Shown piece by piece: positions 1 to 5,798 of a stretch of DNA of 6,386 nt (its first letter is position 1; each line of letters starts with the position of its first letter). Origin of the DNA: an uncultured Porphyromonadaceae bacterium (lineage in GTDB: Bacteria > Bacteroidota > Bacteroidia > Bacteroidales > Muribaculaceae); contig UROS01000136.1 of assembly GCA_900549445.1 (NCBI GenBank), positions 1-6,386 of the forward strand, read 5' to 3'. The notes below the pieces were generated by a model, which worked only from the letters and a program-made list of their open reading frames with translations, was not told the origin of the DNA and did no database searches. Made by a program: the position numbers and the translations under genes.

Positions 1-13
1 GTATAAGAGACAG
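1..13 (+). other. Residual Tn5/Nextera mosaic-end adapter at the contig edge
   Basis: The first 13 bases, GTATAAGAGACAG, are identical to the last 13 bases of the 19-bp Tn5 mosaic end (AGATGTGTATAAGAGACAG) used in Nextera tagmentation libraries. The match starts at base 1 and stops at base 13, where a transposon-to-insert junction would fall. I read it as untrimmed adapter, not genomic DNA, so genomic sequence probably begins at base 14. The right end has no reverse-complement copy. Confidence 0.85.
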
Positions 14-38
14 ACATTATAATATATACTGGAAATAT

Positions 39-1070
39 ATGTTGAATGAAAAACGGAGCAGCATGCTCCACGGAATACTCCTTATAGCTCTCTTCTCATG
101 TGCCGCCTTCTATATTGGCGACGCCAGTTTCTTCAAGGAAATATCCTTCAGTCCGATGATTATCGGAATCATCCTCGGAATGCTTTATGCCAACAGCCTG
201 CGCAACAATCTGCCTGAGACCTGGGTGCCCGGCATACAGTTCTGCTCAAAGAAAATTCTGCGGCTGGGCATTATTCTCTACGGCTTCCGTCTGACGTTTC
301 AGGAAGTTGTCAACGTAGGCGCCGCGGGCATCATCATCGACGCTATAGTAGTGGCCGTGACCATTATCGGTGGTGTCTATCTTGGCAAACTGTTGAAAAT
401 GGACAAAGAGATAGCGCTCCTGACGTCGATCGGCAGCGGCATCTGCGGCGCGGCAGCAGTGCTTGGCGCAGAATCGACTATCCAGACCAAGCCGTATAAA
501 ACGGCCGTGGCGGTAGCGACCGTGGTGATTTTCGGCACCATCTCCATGTTCCTCTACCCTATCGCATACCGCGCGGGAATCCTTGACCTCACCCCCGAGG
601 AAACGGGCATCTTCGCCGGCTCAACTCTCCACGAAGTGGCGCACGCCGTGGGCGCAGGCAACGCAATGGGTCCGGAGATTTCCAATGTTACGGTCATCGT
701 GAAGATGATCCGCGTGATGCTCCTTGTGCCGGTCCTTCTGATTCTCGGCTGGTGGGTGGCAATGGAAGCCAACAAAGGCAAAGGAGAAAACAAGGGAGGT
801 AAAATCGCAGTGCCCTGGTTTGCTGTAGGATTCCTCGTGGTAATCGGGTTTAATTCGTTCAATCTTCTGCCTCAGGGACTCGTCGACGCCATCAATTACA
901 TCGACACCTTCCTGCTCACCATGGCCATGGCGGCCCTCGGAGCCGAAACGAGCATCGACAAATTCAAGAAAGCGGGCGCCAAGCCTTTTATCCTCGCTTT
1001 CGGTCTCTACATCTGGCTTCTCGGCGGCGGATACCTCCTGGCCAAATACCTCGCCCCGGCGCTTCTCTGA
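39..1070 (+). CDS. YeiH/UPF0324 family putative sulfate exporter (integral membrane protein)
   Basis: A 343-residue polytopic inner-membrane protein of the Cons_hypoth698 (YeiH/UPF0324) family, annotated as putative sulfate exporters; the substrate is weakly established. Roughly ten hydrophobic segments are visible, beginning near residues 10-27 and 36-52. Family-like motifs are the glycine-rich GSGICGAAAV (132-141), the histidine motif STLHEVAHAVGAG (195-207), KMIRVMLLVPVLL (222-234) and AMAALGAET (297-305). A charged hydrophilic loop lies at about 244-256 (KGKGENKGGK). Length is normal for the family. Start: ATG at 39 is the only ATG upstream of the first helix apart from ATG 63 (Met9). The frame has no stop between 39 and the window edge, so a longer N-terminus is formally possible, but those 25 AT-rich genomic bases look noncoding. 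No clear promoter is visible. der follows after 49 bp on the same strand, so co-transcription is possible. Confidence 0.9.
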   Translation: MLNEKRSSMLHGILLIALFSCAAFYIGDASFFKEISFSPMIIGIILGMLYANSLRNNLPETWVPGIQFCSKKILRLGIILYGFRLTFQEVVNVGAAGIIIDAIVVAVTIIGGVYLGKLLKMDKEIALLTSIGSGICGAAAVLGAESTIQTKPYKTAVAVATVVIFGTISMFLYPIAYRAGILDLTPEETGIFAGSTLHEVAHAVGAGNAMGPEISNVTVIVKMIRVMLLVPVLLILGWWVAMEANKGKGENKGGKIAVPWFAVGFLVVIGFNSFNLLPQGLVDAINYIDTFLLTMAMAALGAETSIDKFKKAGAKPFILAFGLYIWLLGGGYLLAKYLAPALL

Positions 1071-1119
1071 ACCCGCGGATACCTTATTACGTTTTAACTT
1101 ACAACATTATTATTGAAAA

Positions 1120-2436
1120 ATGGGACAAATGATAGCAATAGTCGGCAGACCCAACGTGGGCAAGTCGACACTTTTCAACCGCCTGACGCAGACCCGTACG
1201 GCGATTGTTGACGACACCGCCGGCACCACCCGCGACCGCCAGTATGGCAAAGTCGACTGGAACGGAAAGGAATTCTCGATTGTCGATACCGGCGGATGGG
1301 TAGTTAACTCGGAGGACGTGTTTGAGAGCGAAATCAACAAGCAGGTGCAGCTCGCCATCGAGCAGGCCGACGAGATTTTGTTTGTGGTCGACGCTTCAAA
1401 CGGCGTAACCGACCTCGACGATCAGGTGGCGCAGATTCTGCGCCGGTCTACCAAACCGGTGATTCTCGTGGCCAACAAGGTCGATTCGGGCGACAGTATC
1501 TACAATATTGCCGAATTCTACAGCCTCGGGCTCGGCGACCCCTACAGCGTATCGGCAGCGAGCGGATACGGCACGGGCGATCTCCTCGACGAAGTGGTGA
1601 AGAAGCTCCCTGAGAAAGACGACGACGGCGAAAACCTCGACGACATCCCCAAATTCTGTATTGTCGGACGTCCTAACGCAGGAAAATCATCGCTTATAAA
1701 TGCTTTTATCGACGAAGACCGCCACATCGTCACCGATATCGCCGGCACCACACGCGACAGCATCTATACACGCTACACCAAGTTCGGCTTCGATTTTTAT
1801 CTGGTCGACACCGCCGGAATCCGCAAAAAGACAAAGGTCAACGAAGACATTGAGTATTACTCCGTCATCCGTTCCATACGGGCCATCGAGGCGAGCGACG
1901 TGTGCATCCTCATGATCGACGCCACACGCGGCATCGAGGCTCAGGATGTGGCTATATTCTCGCTGATTCAGAAAAATAAGAAAGGGCTCGTGGTTGTGGT
2001 CAACAAGTGGGATCTCGTGGAGGATAAATCAAAAGAGGCAATCCGCCACTACGAGGAAGCCATCCGCAGGCGCTTCGCACCCTTTACCGACTTCCCGATA
2101 ATTTTCGCGTCGGCCCTTACCAAGCAGCGAATCTACAAGGTGATTGAAACCGCCGTCGACGTTTACCGTAACCGTCAGCGCATTGTGCCCACCTCGCAGC
2201 TCAACACCACACTGAGCGAGGACATTGCAGCATATCCGCCGCCAAGCAACAAAGGCAAATTCATAAAAATAAAGTATATAACAATGCTCAAGGGATCCGC
2301 AATCCCGACTTTCATCTTCTTCTGCAATCTGCCTCAGTGGGTGAAGGAACCCTACAGACGCTATCTCGAGAACAAGATCCGCGAGCACTGGGATTTCCAC
2401 GGAACCCCGATCAACGTGTTTATGCGCGAGAAGTAG
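1120..2436 (+). CDS. der: Ribosome biogenesis GTPase Der (EngA), double GTPase domain
   Basis: Der is an essential cytoplasmic GTPase with two tandem G domains that acts in 50S ribosomal subunit assembly. At 438 residues it has the normal length. G domain 1: P-loop GRPNVGKS (9-16), switch region DDTAGTTRD (31-39), G3 DTGG (56-59), G4 NKVD (119-122), G5 SAA (145-147). An acidic linker (165-175) leads to G domain 2: P-loop GRPNAGKS (183-190), switch region DIAGTTRD (206-213), G3 DTAG (230-233), G4 NKWD (295-298), G5 SAL (331-333). The KH-like C-terminal domain (about 350-438) contains KIKYITMLKGSAIPTF. All nucleotide-binding motifs are intact. The start at 1120 puts the first P-loop at residue 9, as in other Bacteroidota Der proteins; a second ATG (Met4) lies 9 bases on. 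There is no Shine-Dalgarno, only an A-rich stretch (GAAAAATG). In Bacteroides der often follows era; here its neighbour is the YeiH-type gene. The 3' end overlaps the opposing channel gene by 17 bp. Confidence 0.98.
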   Translation: MGQMIAIVGRPNVGKSTLFNRLTQTRTAIVDDTAGTTRDRQYGKVDWNGKEFSIVDTGGWVVNSEDVFESEINKQVQLAIEQADEILFVVDASNGVTDLDDQVAQILRRSTKPVILVANKVDSGDSIYNIAEFYSLGLGDPYSVSAASGYGTGDLLDEVVKKLPEKDDDGENLDDIPKFCIVGRPNAGKSSLINAFIDEDRHIVTDIAGTTRDSIYTRYTKFGFDFYLVDTAGIRKKTKVNEDIEYYSVIRSIRAIEASDVCILMIDATRGIEAQDVAIFSLIQKNKKGLVVVVNKWDLVEDKSKEAIRHYEEAIRRRFAPFTDFPIIFASALTKQRIYKVIETAVDVYRNRQRIVPTSQLNTTLSEDIAAYPPPSNKGKFIKIKYITMLKGSAIPTFIFFCNLPQWVKEPYRRYLENKIREHWDFHGTPINVFMREK

Positions 2437-3217
2437 GAGCGAAATGAATATAGTAGTGTGCGGCGCCCACCATCAGGGCGCCGCCTGCCATATTACCCAG
2501 TGTGGCCGGAAGGAAATTCGCCCAGATGGCGTCGGCGACGGCAATGTCGGCTCCTTCCATCATGCCGAGGGGTATGAAAAACATGTTGGCGATTGAATGC
2601 TCGTAGCCGAGTGCCACAAATGCCATCACCGGAATCCAGCATCCGAGCACCTTTCCCGGAACCGATTTCGACGACAGGGCAAGCCACACTGCCAGGCAGA
2701 CACACCAGTTGGCGCCAATACCCTTCAGAAGAACCACGCCCCACGGCATCGACACCTTCGCTGCGGCTATTCCGGTAATGGCGGTATGCCACGGTTCCGA
2801 GGAGGTGAGTCCGCACATATAAACCATGAAGTACGTAAATGCAATCGCACCCAGAAAGTTACCGAAGTACACGAGCGCCCAGTTCCTGAGAACCACGCCT
2901 AAGCCGTGGCGGCGGCTCATGAGCGAAGGTACAAGCAGGGCATTATTGCCTGTAAAAAGTTCCGCCCCGAGAATCACAACGAGGATGAGTCCGATCGGAA
3001 ACATCGCCCCGCTGAGCAGTTTCTGCATCGCGGGATTTCCGGCGGTTATGCCCGGGAAGCCGTAGCCGACTACCAGGGAGAGGATTCCGCCGAGCGAGAT
3101 ATAGCAGCCGGCAAAAAAAGCCGACACCAGAAGTTTTCTGACGTTTGCCGAAGTTAACGAGGCTTTTGCAGCCCCTGCCGCTGCGGCGGCTTCGATGGTT
3201 TCGCGGGGTGTTCTCAT
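2420..3217 (-). CDS. Formate/nitrite transporter (FNT) family channel, FocA/NirC type
   Basis: A 265-residue inner-membrane protein of the FNT family, which forms aquaporin-like pentamers passing formate, nitrite or related small anions. Six hydrophobic segments are visible, starting near residue 28. Family signatures: the first-repeat loop AELFTGNN (85-92), the conserved Lys165 and Asn170 in KGIGANWCVCLAVWLA (165-180), and the central pore histidine His207 in GYEHSIANMFFIPLG (204-218). These positions match the pore residues known from E. coli FocA (Lys156, Asn172, His209) closely enough to expect a working channel. In a fermenting anaerobe, formate efflux is the likely job, but FocA and NirC cannot be separated from sequence alone. 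The gene is transcribed leftwards from a consensus promoter at 3246-3277 with a leader of about 24 bases. Its last codons lie inside the 3' end of der, on the opposite strand. Confidence 0.95.
   Translation of the reverse strand: MRTPRETIEAAAAAGAAKASLTSANVRKLLVSAFFAGCYISLGGILSLVVGYGFPGITAGNPAMQKLLSGAMFPIGLILVVILGAELFTGNNALLVPSLMSRRHGLGVVLRNWALVYFGNFLGAIAFTYFMVYMCGLTSSEPWHTAITGIAAAKVSMPWGVVLLKGIGANWCVCLAVWLALSSKSVPGKVLGCWIPVMAFVALGYEHSIANMFFIPLGMMEGADIAVADAIWANFLPATLGNMAGGALMVGAAHYYIHFAPTSRA
2460..2484. repeat. Perfect 9-bp GC hairpin just beyond the der stop codon
   Basis: GCGGCGCCC (2460-2468), loop ACCATCA, GGGCGCCGC (2476-2484): nine uninterrupted pairs, eight of them contiguous GC-rich pairs plus the closing GC. 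It starts 24 bases after the der stop and lies in the antisense channel gene, near its C-terminal codons (about residues 244-252). No T-tract follows on the plus strand, so it is not a canonical intrinsic terminator. It could still end or protect the 3' end of the der transcript. It may also be only a by-product of Gly/Ala codons (GGC GGC GCC) in the channel gene. Confidence 0.5.
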
Positions 3218-3245
3218 TTTATGATGACTTGACTGATTCGGACTG

Positions 3246-3277
3246 CAAAGTTAGCTACCGCACGCTGATTTTGCAAA
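3246..3277 (-). promoter_or_regulatory. Bacteroidota-type promoter for the FNT channel gene
   Basis: Read on the minus strand: a -33 element TTTG (3274-3277), a 20-base spacer, then the -7 box TAACTTTG (3246-3253). This is a full match to the Bacteroides primary sigma consensus TTTG / TAnnTTTG. Transcription should begin near 3240-3242, giving a leader of about 24 bases before the ATG at 3217. Confidence 0.85.
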
Positions 3278-3301
3278 TATGGCGAAAAGGAAGTAACTTT
3301 G
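3270..3301 (+). promoter_or_regulatory. Bacteroidota-type promoter for the HAD phosphatase gene
   Basis: On the plus strand: -33 element TTTG (3270-3273), a 20-base spacer, and -7 box TAACTTTG (3294-3301). Box and spacing are identical to the divergent promoter on the other strand. The two -33 elements abut to form the palindrome TTTGCAAA (3270-3277). Only seven bases separate the -7 box from the ATG at 3309, so the transcript should have almost no leader. Confidence 0.85.
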
Positions 3302-3308
3302 CCGCGTT

Positions 3309-4091
3309 ATGACAAAAGCACTGTTTTTCGACATTGACGGCACTCTCGTGAGTTTCCGCACCCACCGCATACCGCAATCTGCGGTCGATGCGCTCACCGA
3401 GGCTCACCGCCGCGGCACCGGTATATTCATATCCACCGGCCGACCCCGCTCCATCATTAATAACCTCGGCGCTATCTCCCATCTCATAGACGGCTACATA
3501 ACCGCCAACGGAGCATATTGTTTCGCCGGAAAAGAGGTTGTGGCGTGCTCTCCTGTCGACAACGCCGACGCCCGGGCGATGATCCGTCGCTGCGACGAAA
3601 CCGGTACCGCAATTATGGTCGTGGGAGAGCACGATCTGACAATGCACAACGCCACCTCCGAGTCAATTCACATTTTCCGAGATCTTCTGAAAGTCGACAA
3701 TCTGGGACTCGATACTCCCGTGGAAAAGGTTCTGCAACAACGCATTCTTCAACTGACGCCCTTCGTCACCGCCGACAGGGAGCATGAAATCATTACTGAA
3801 CCGGCAAAATTCGAGGCCGGACGGTGGCATCCGGGGTTCGTCGACCTTACCGCTGCGGGTGTCAGCAAAGCCGAAGGGCTGCGCGCCATGGCACGGCATT
3901 TGGGCATCGGGCCGGCGGAGACCATGGCCTTCGGCGACGGCGGCAACGACCTTTCCATTATCCTTGCGGCCGGTACGGGTGTGGCCATGGGGAATGCCAA
4001 CGAAGTGCTTCTGAAGGCAGCAGACTATGTCACCTCTTCAGTCGACGACGACGGCATACGCAATGCGTTGCTCCATTTCGGAGTTATCTGA
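3309..4091 (+). CDS. Cof-type HAD-IIB hydrolase, sugar-phosphate phosphatase similar to BT4131
   Basis: A 260-residue cytoplasmic HAD phosphatase of subfamily IIB. As I recall it, the protein closely resembles B. thetaiotaomicron BT4131, a structurally characterised hexose-phosphate phosphatase; shared stretches include MTKALFFDIDGTLVSF and FGDGGND. Motif I is DIDGT with nucleophile Asp8 and acid/base Asp10. Motif II is STGR with Thr43. Motif III Lys187 is in VSKAEG. Motif IV is GDGGND, with Mg-binding Asp210 and Asp214 (209-214). The C2 cap runs from about 83 to 178, between motifs II and III. All catalytic residues are present, so the enzyme should be active, probably on hexose or pentose phosphates; exact substrate is inferred. 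The start is fixed because motif I begins at residue 8. It diverges from the FNT channel gene over a shared promoter region and converges with a small membrane-protein gene, leaving 16 bp between stops. Confidence 0.95.
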   Translation: MTKALFFDIDGTLVSFRTHRIPQSAVDALTEAHRRGTGIFISTGRPRSIINNLGAISHLIDGYITANGAYCFAGKEVVACSPVDNADARAMIRRCDETGTAIMVVGEHDLTMHNATSESIHIFRDLLKVDNLGLDTPVEKVLQQRILQLTPFVTADREHEIITEPAKFEAGRWHPGFVDLTAAGVSKAEGLRAMARHLGIGPAETMAFGDGGNDLSIILAAGTGVAMGNANEVLLKAADYVTSSVDDDGIRNALLHFGVI

Positions 4092-4107
4092 AACAGTCAA
4101 GAGTAAA

Positions 4108-4311
4108 TCAACGGCTTTCACGACGCTCGCGCATTCGCTCGCGCTTCTTCAGGAAAATATGGAGCACAAGGATTATTACCAGCGTCACGCCTATTACGCC
4201 GAAATAATACAGATAGTGCCCGGCCTGAAACTCGGGATAGCCTATGTAGCTCATAACCCCGAGATAAGCGAGCAATAGAGCTGGAATTAGTGTGGAGCGT
4301 TTGATTTTCAT
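4108..4311 (-). CDS. Small two-helix membrane protein of unknown function
   Basis: A 67-residue protein with two hydrophobic segments, about residues 7-25 (TLIPALLLAYLGVMSYIGY) and 34-54 (LYYFGVIGVTLVIILVLHIF). They are joined by a short loop (PEFQAGH) and followed by a strongly basic tail (KKRERMRERRESR, 55-67). A cytoplasmic tail is expected, and with Lys2, Lys4 and Arg5 at the front, both ends probably face inside as a hairpin. I think similar small proteins occur in Bacteroides but do not know a function. Support for coding: the compact membrane topology, good packing between neighbours (16 bp to the phosphatase stop, 63 bp to the exonuclease stop), and no competing gene. No TAnnTTTG box is visible upstream, so it may be read through from the exonuclease gene. 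The tail is encoded by a short direct repeat, CGCGAGCG twice. Confidence 0.72.
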   Translation of the reverse strand: MKIKRSTLIPALLLAYLGVMSYIGYPEFQAGHYLYYFGVIGVTLVIILVLHIFLKKRERMRERRESR

Positions 4312-4374
4312 GGAGGTTGGAGAGTTTGATGGGGATAATTATGTGTCTGATTTAAGGTTAGTGTCAGTGATTTT

Positions 4375-5007
4375 CTAAGTTTGATCCTCCGTAACGATGT
4401 AGCTTGAGGTTTCCGGCTCGAAAGATCCGGAAATGAGATGATTGTAGATTCGCAGACAGGCCCAGGCGTCTATCGAGGCATAGATCTGTTGGCCCGCGCT
4501 GAGTTCCGATGCTTCCCAGTTGCTGAGACGCTGGCTTTTGGAAATTCTGCCGTTGAAGATAATGCCGTAGATTTTCTGCAGACTTGAGTCAGCTATATGG
4601 AACGATTTAACCACATTCTGCAGATCTACGAAACTGCGGGGCTCAAACTGGGCGATTCTATGAAGTACATGGAAATCGTCTTTCAGCGAGAGGCCGACTT
4701 TTACCACCGAGTCGTTTTCGAGGAAAGATTTCAGTTCGGGCATGAACCCGAGTTTGTTGAGCCGGAAAAGAAACGAATGATCGAGCGTTGAAATCTGGAT
4801 GAGGGATACGGTATTGGTCTGTCCCTTGCGGAAATTGGGTTTGGTTTCGGTGTCGAATCCTACGGCAGGCTGCGCCGACAGATATTCAAGAGCCTCAAGT
4901 GCACGTTCCGGATTCTCCAATACAGTTATGACACCCGGAAACTCAACGGTCGGGAGTTCTGATAGCTGCTGTTTGGAGATGGAGATGCTGTAGGGCGTTA
5001 AATCCAT
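4375..5007 (-). CDS. DEDDy-type 3'-5' exonuclease domain protein (RNase D/WRN-like)
   Basis: A 210-residue protein that is almost entirely one 3'-5' exonuclease domain (DNA_pol_A_exo1 type). Exo I is FDTET with Asp52 and Glu54. Exo II is KVGLSLKDDF (103-112) with Asp111. Exo III is YASIDAW with Tyr176 and Asp180, the Y-x3-D spacing that defines the DEDDy class. Between them lies SLQKIYGIIFNGRISKSQRLSNWEA, as in WRN exonuclease-like proteins. The catalytic set is complete. There is no HRDC or helicase domain, so whether RNA or DNA is degraded cannot be told. Start choice: the frame is open to an ATG at 5133, but the extra 42 residues (rich in Asn, Arg and Ile) look unlike the family, and a promoter -7 box (5069-5076) lies inside them. 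Met at 5007 gives MDLTPYSISISKQQL, resembling Bacteroides homologues. It lies downstream of bioD on the same strand, 128 bp away. Confidence 0.9.
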   Translation of the reverse strand: MDLTPYSISISKQQLSELPTVEFPGVITVLENPERALEALEYLSAQPAVGFDTETKPNFRKGQTNTVSLIQISTLDHSFLFRLNKLGFMPELKSFLENDSVVKVGLSLKDDFHVLHRIAQFEPRSFVDLQNVVKSFHIADSSLQKIYGIIFNGRISKSQRLSNWEASELSAGQQIYASIDAWACLRIYNHLISGSFEPETSSYIVTEDQT

Positions 5008-5049
5008 TAGATTGTTGTTAAAGAGGCTGTGTCGGGATAGCCCAGCGGC

Positions 5050-5072
5050 TTTGTCGCTATAATTTCGACAAA
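5050..5072. repeat. Inverted repeat A at the exonuclease transcription start
   Basis: TTTGTCG (5050-5056), nine-base spacer CTATAATTT, CGACAAA (5066-5072): seven perfect pairs. It spans the expected transcription start of the exonuclease gene (about 5063-5065), so it could be an operator. Only part of it would be in the mRNA, which argues against an RNA hairpin. Confidence 0.5.
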
Positions 5073-5076
5073 TATA
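5069..5076 (-). promoter_or_regulatory. -7 box of a promoter for the exonuclease gene
   Basis: TATATTTG on the minus strand matches TAnnTTTG. No good TTTG lies 19-21 bases upstream (position 5097-5100 reads GCGG on this strand), so only half the consensus is met. Initiation near 5063-5065 would give a leader of about 57 bases before the ATG at 5007. A transcript starting here cannot encode the longer ORF form from 5133. Confidence 0.6.
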
Positions 5077-5096
5077 GTCATTAATTCCGACTATAT
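5072..5096. repeat. Inverted repeat B overlapping the exonuclease -7 box
   Basis: ATATAGTC (5072-5079), nine-base spacer ATTAATTCC, GACTATAT (5089-5096): eight perfect pairs. Its left arm covers most of the -7 box at 5069-5076 and the rest covers the promoter spacer. It touches inverted repeat A at base 5072, with centres 23 bp apart, so both would face nearly the same side of the helix. This is a typical position for a repressor site; the regulator is unknown. Confidence 0.5.
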
Positions 5097-5123
5097 CCGC
5101 CCGAAACTGAATTATTTTTGGCG

Positions 5124-5141
5124 GATTAAACAAATTTAATC
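5124..5141. repeat. AT-rich inverted repeat over the bioD stop codon
   Basis: GATTAAA (5124-5130), CAAA, TTTAATC (5135-5141): seven pairs with a four-base loop, overlapping the bioD stop (5136-5138). As RNA it would be a weak stem, and no U-tract follows on the minus strand, so a terminator role is doubtful. The minus strand across it also reads TAAATTTG, another match to the -7 consensus. Confidence 0.35.
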
Positions 5142-5798
5142 ATTTTCCCGGCCGGCGGACGGGTTGAGTGCGGGCACGAAAACAATTTCCGCATCGGGAA
5201 AATGCTTGCCCATGTAGCGCCGGAGAAATCCGCGGGTATCCTCGGCTATCACTCTGTCGGTGTCGAAATACTCATTGTAGAGAAGAGCCGCAAGACGGAT
5301 TCCCCGCGATTTTATAGCCTCGAGCGACAATATGGTATGGTTGATGGAACCGAGCACTCCGTTTGTCACTAACATCAGCGGAAGCTTTCGCGATGCCACA
5401 TAGTCGATAGTAAAGAAATCATCGGTAACGGGCACCATGAGTCCGCCGGCGCCCTCAACGAGCACCACGTCGTAGCGTCCGGCCAGGATTTGCGTGGAAC
5501 GGTCTACTTCACCAAGGTCGATTTCACGGTTGTCGAGCCGCGCAGCCAGCTGGGCCGACGCGGGATAATGGAAAATCACGGGAGCAGTAGTGTGGTCGGT
5601 GTCTTCCGGAAGCATGCCGGTTCCCATTATGCGGCGGTGCACCTCAATATCTTCGCTGTAAAGGTCGCAGCCTGTCTGGATAAACTTCTGAGTCGCTACG
5701 CTGAGGCCGCGATCCATGTACTGTCGCGCAAGCCACCCCGTTACGCATGTTTTGCCGGCGTCGGTGTCGATGCCTGATATGAAATAAATTTCGCTCAT
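5136..5798 (-). CDS. bioD: Dethiobiotin synthetase BioD
   Basis: BioD closes the ureido ring of dethiobiotin from 7,8-diaminopelargonate, CO2 and ATP, the penultimate step of biotin synthesis. It is cytoplasmic and normally a homodimer. At 220 residues the length is normal. The P-loop is GIDTDAGKT (9-17). The CO2/diamine-binding lysine is Lys38 in KFIQTG (38-43), where many homologues read KPVQTG. VEGAGGL (114-120) is the second signature, followed by VTNGVLGSINHTILSLEA (144-161), which carries the conserved G-x-x-NH region. GIDT and K-x-IQTG also occur in Bacteroides BioD as I recall it, so these are lineage variants, not damage. The start is fixed by the P-loop and by the ATGA overlap with the bioC stop, which implies translational coupling. 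The biotin operon therefore enters from the right edge and ends here, before the exonuclease gene with its own promoter. Confidence 0.96.
   Translation of the reverse strand: MSEIYFISGIDTDAGKTCVTGWLARQYMDRGLSVATQKFIQTGCDLYSEDIEVHRRIMGTGMLPEDTDHTTAPVIFHYPASAQLAARLDNREIDLGEVDRSTQILAGRYDVVLVEGAGGLMVPVTDDFFTIDYVASRKLPLMLVTNGVLGSINHTILSLEAIKSRGIRLAALLYNEYFDTDRVIAEDTRGFLRRYMGKHFPDAEIVFVPALNPSAGREND

Noticed and set aside
1..13. The Tn5-like end as evidence of a mobile element in the genome
   Set aside because: Only 13 bases are present, flush with the contig edge, with no transposase gene and no second end. Library adapter explains it better.
1088..1115. TACGTTTT (1088-1095) and TATTATTG (1108-1115) as a der promoter
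   Set aside because: Each misses the TAnnTTTG consensus by one base, and neither has a TTTG about 20 bases upstream. The gap is AT-rich, so near-matches are expected by chance.
2029..2400. A 123-codon minus-strand frame opposite der
   Set aside because: It lies within the conserved second half of der and shows no domain of its own.
3255..3647. A 130-codon minus-strand frame opposite the HAD gene
   Set aside because: It crosses the divergent promoter region and lies opposite a HAD gene with an intact catalytic set.
4125..4147. CGCTCGCG direct repeats as a repeat element or terminator
   Set aside because: They encode the RERMRERRE basic tail of the small membrane protein; the repeat follows from repeated Arg-Glu codons and has no T-tract.
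5113..5138. TATTTTTG on the plus strand (5113-5120) and TAAATTTG on the minus strand (5131-5138) as further promoters
   Set aside because: The first has no plus-strand gene downstream. The second lacks a -33 element and lies over the bioD stop in an AT-rich stretch; it could be a weak second start for the exonuclease gene, but the support is thin.
5136..5798. BioD variants GIDTDAGKT and KFIQTG as possible loss of function
   Set aside because: The catalytic lysines and P-loop residues are kept, and the same variants occur in Bacteroides BioD as I recall it.
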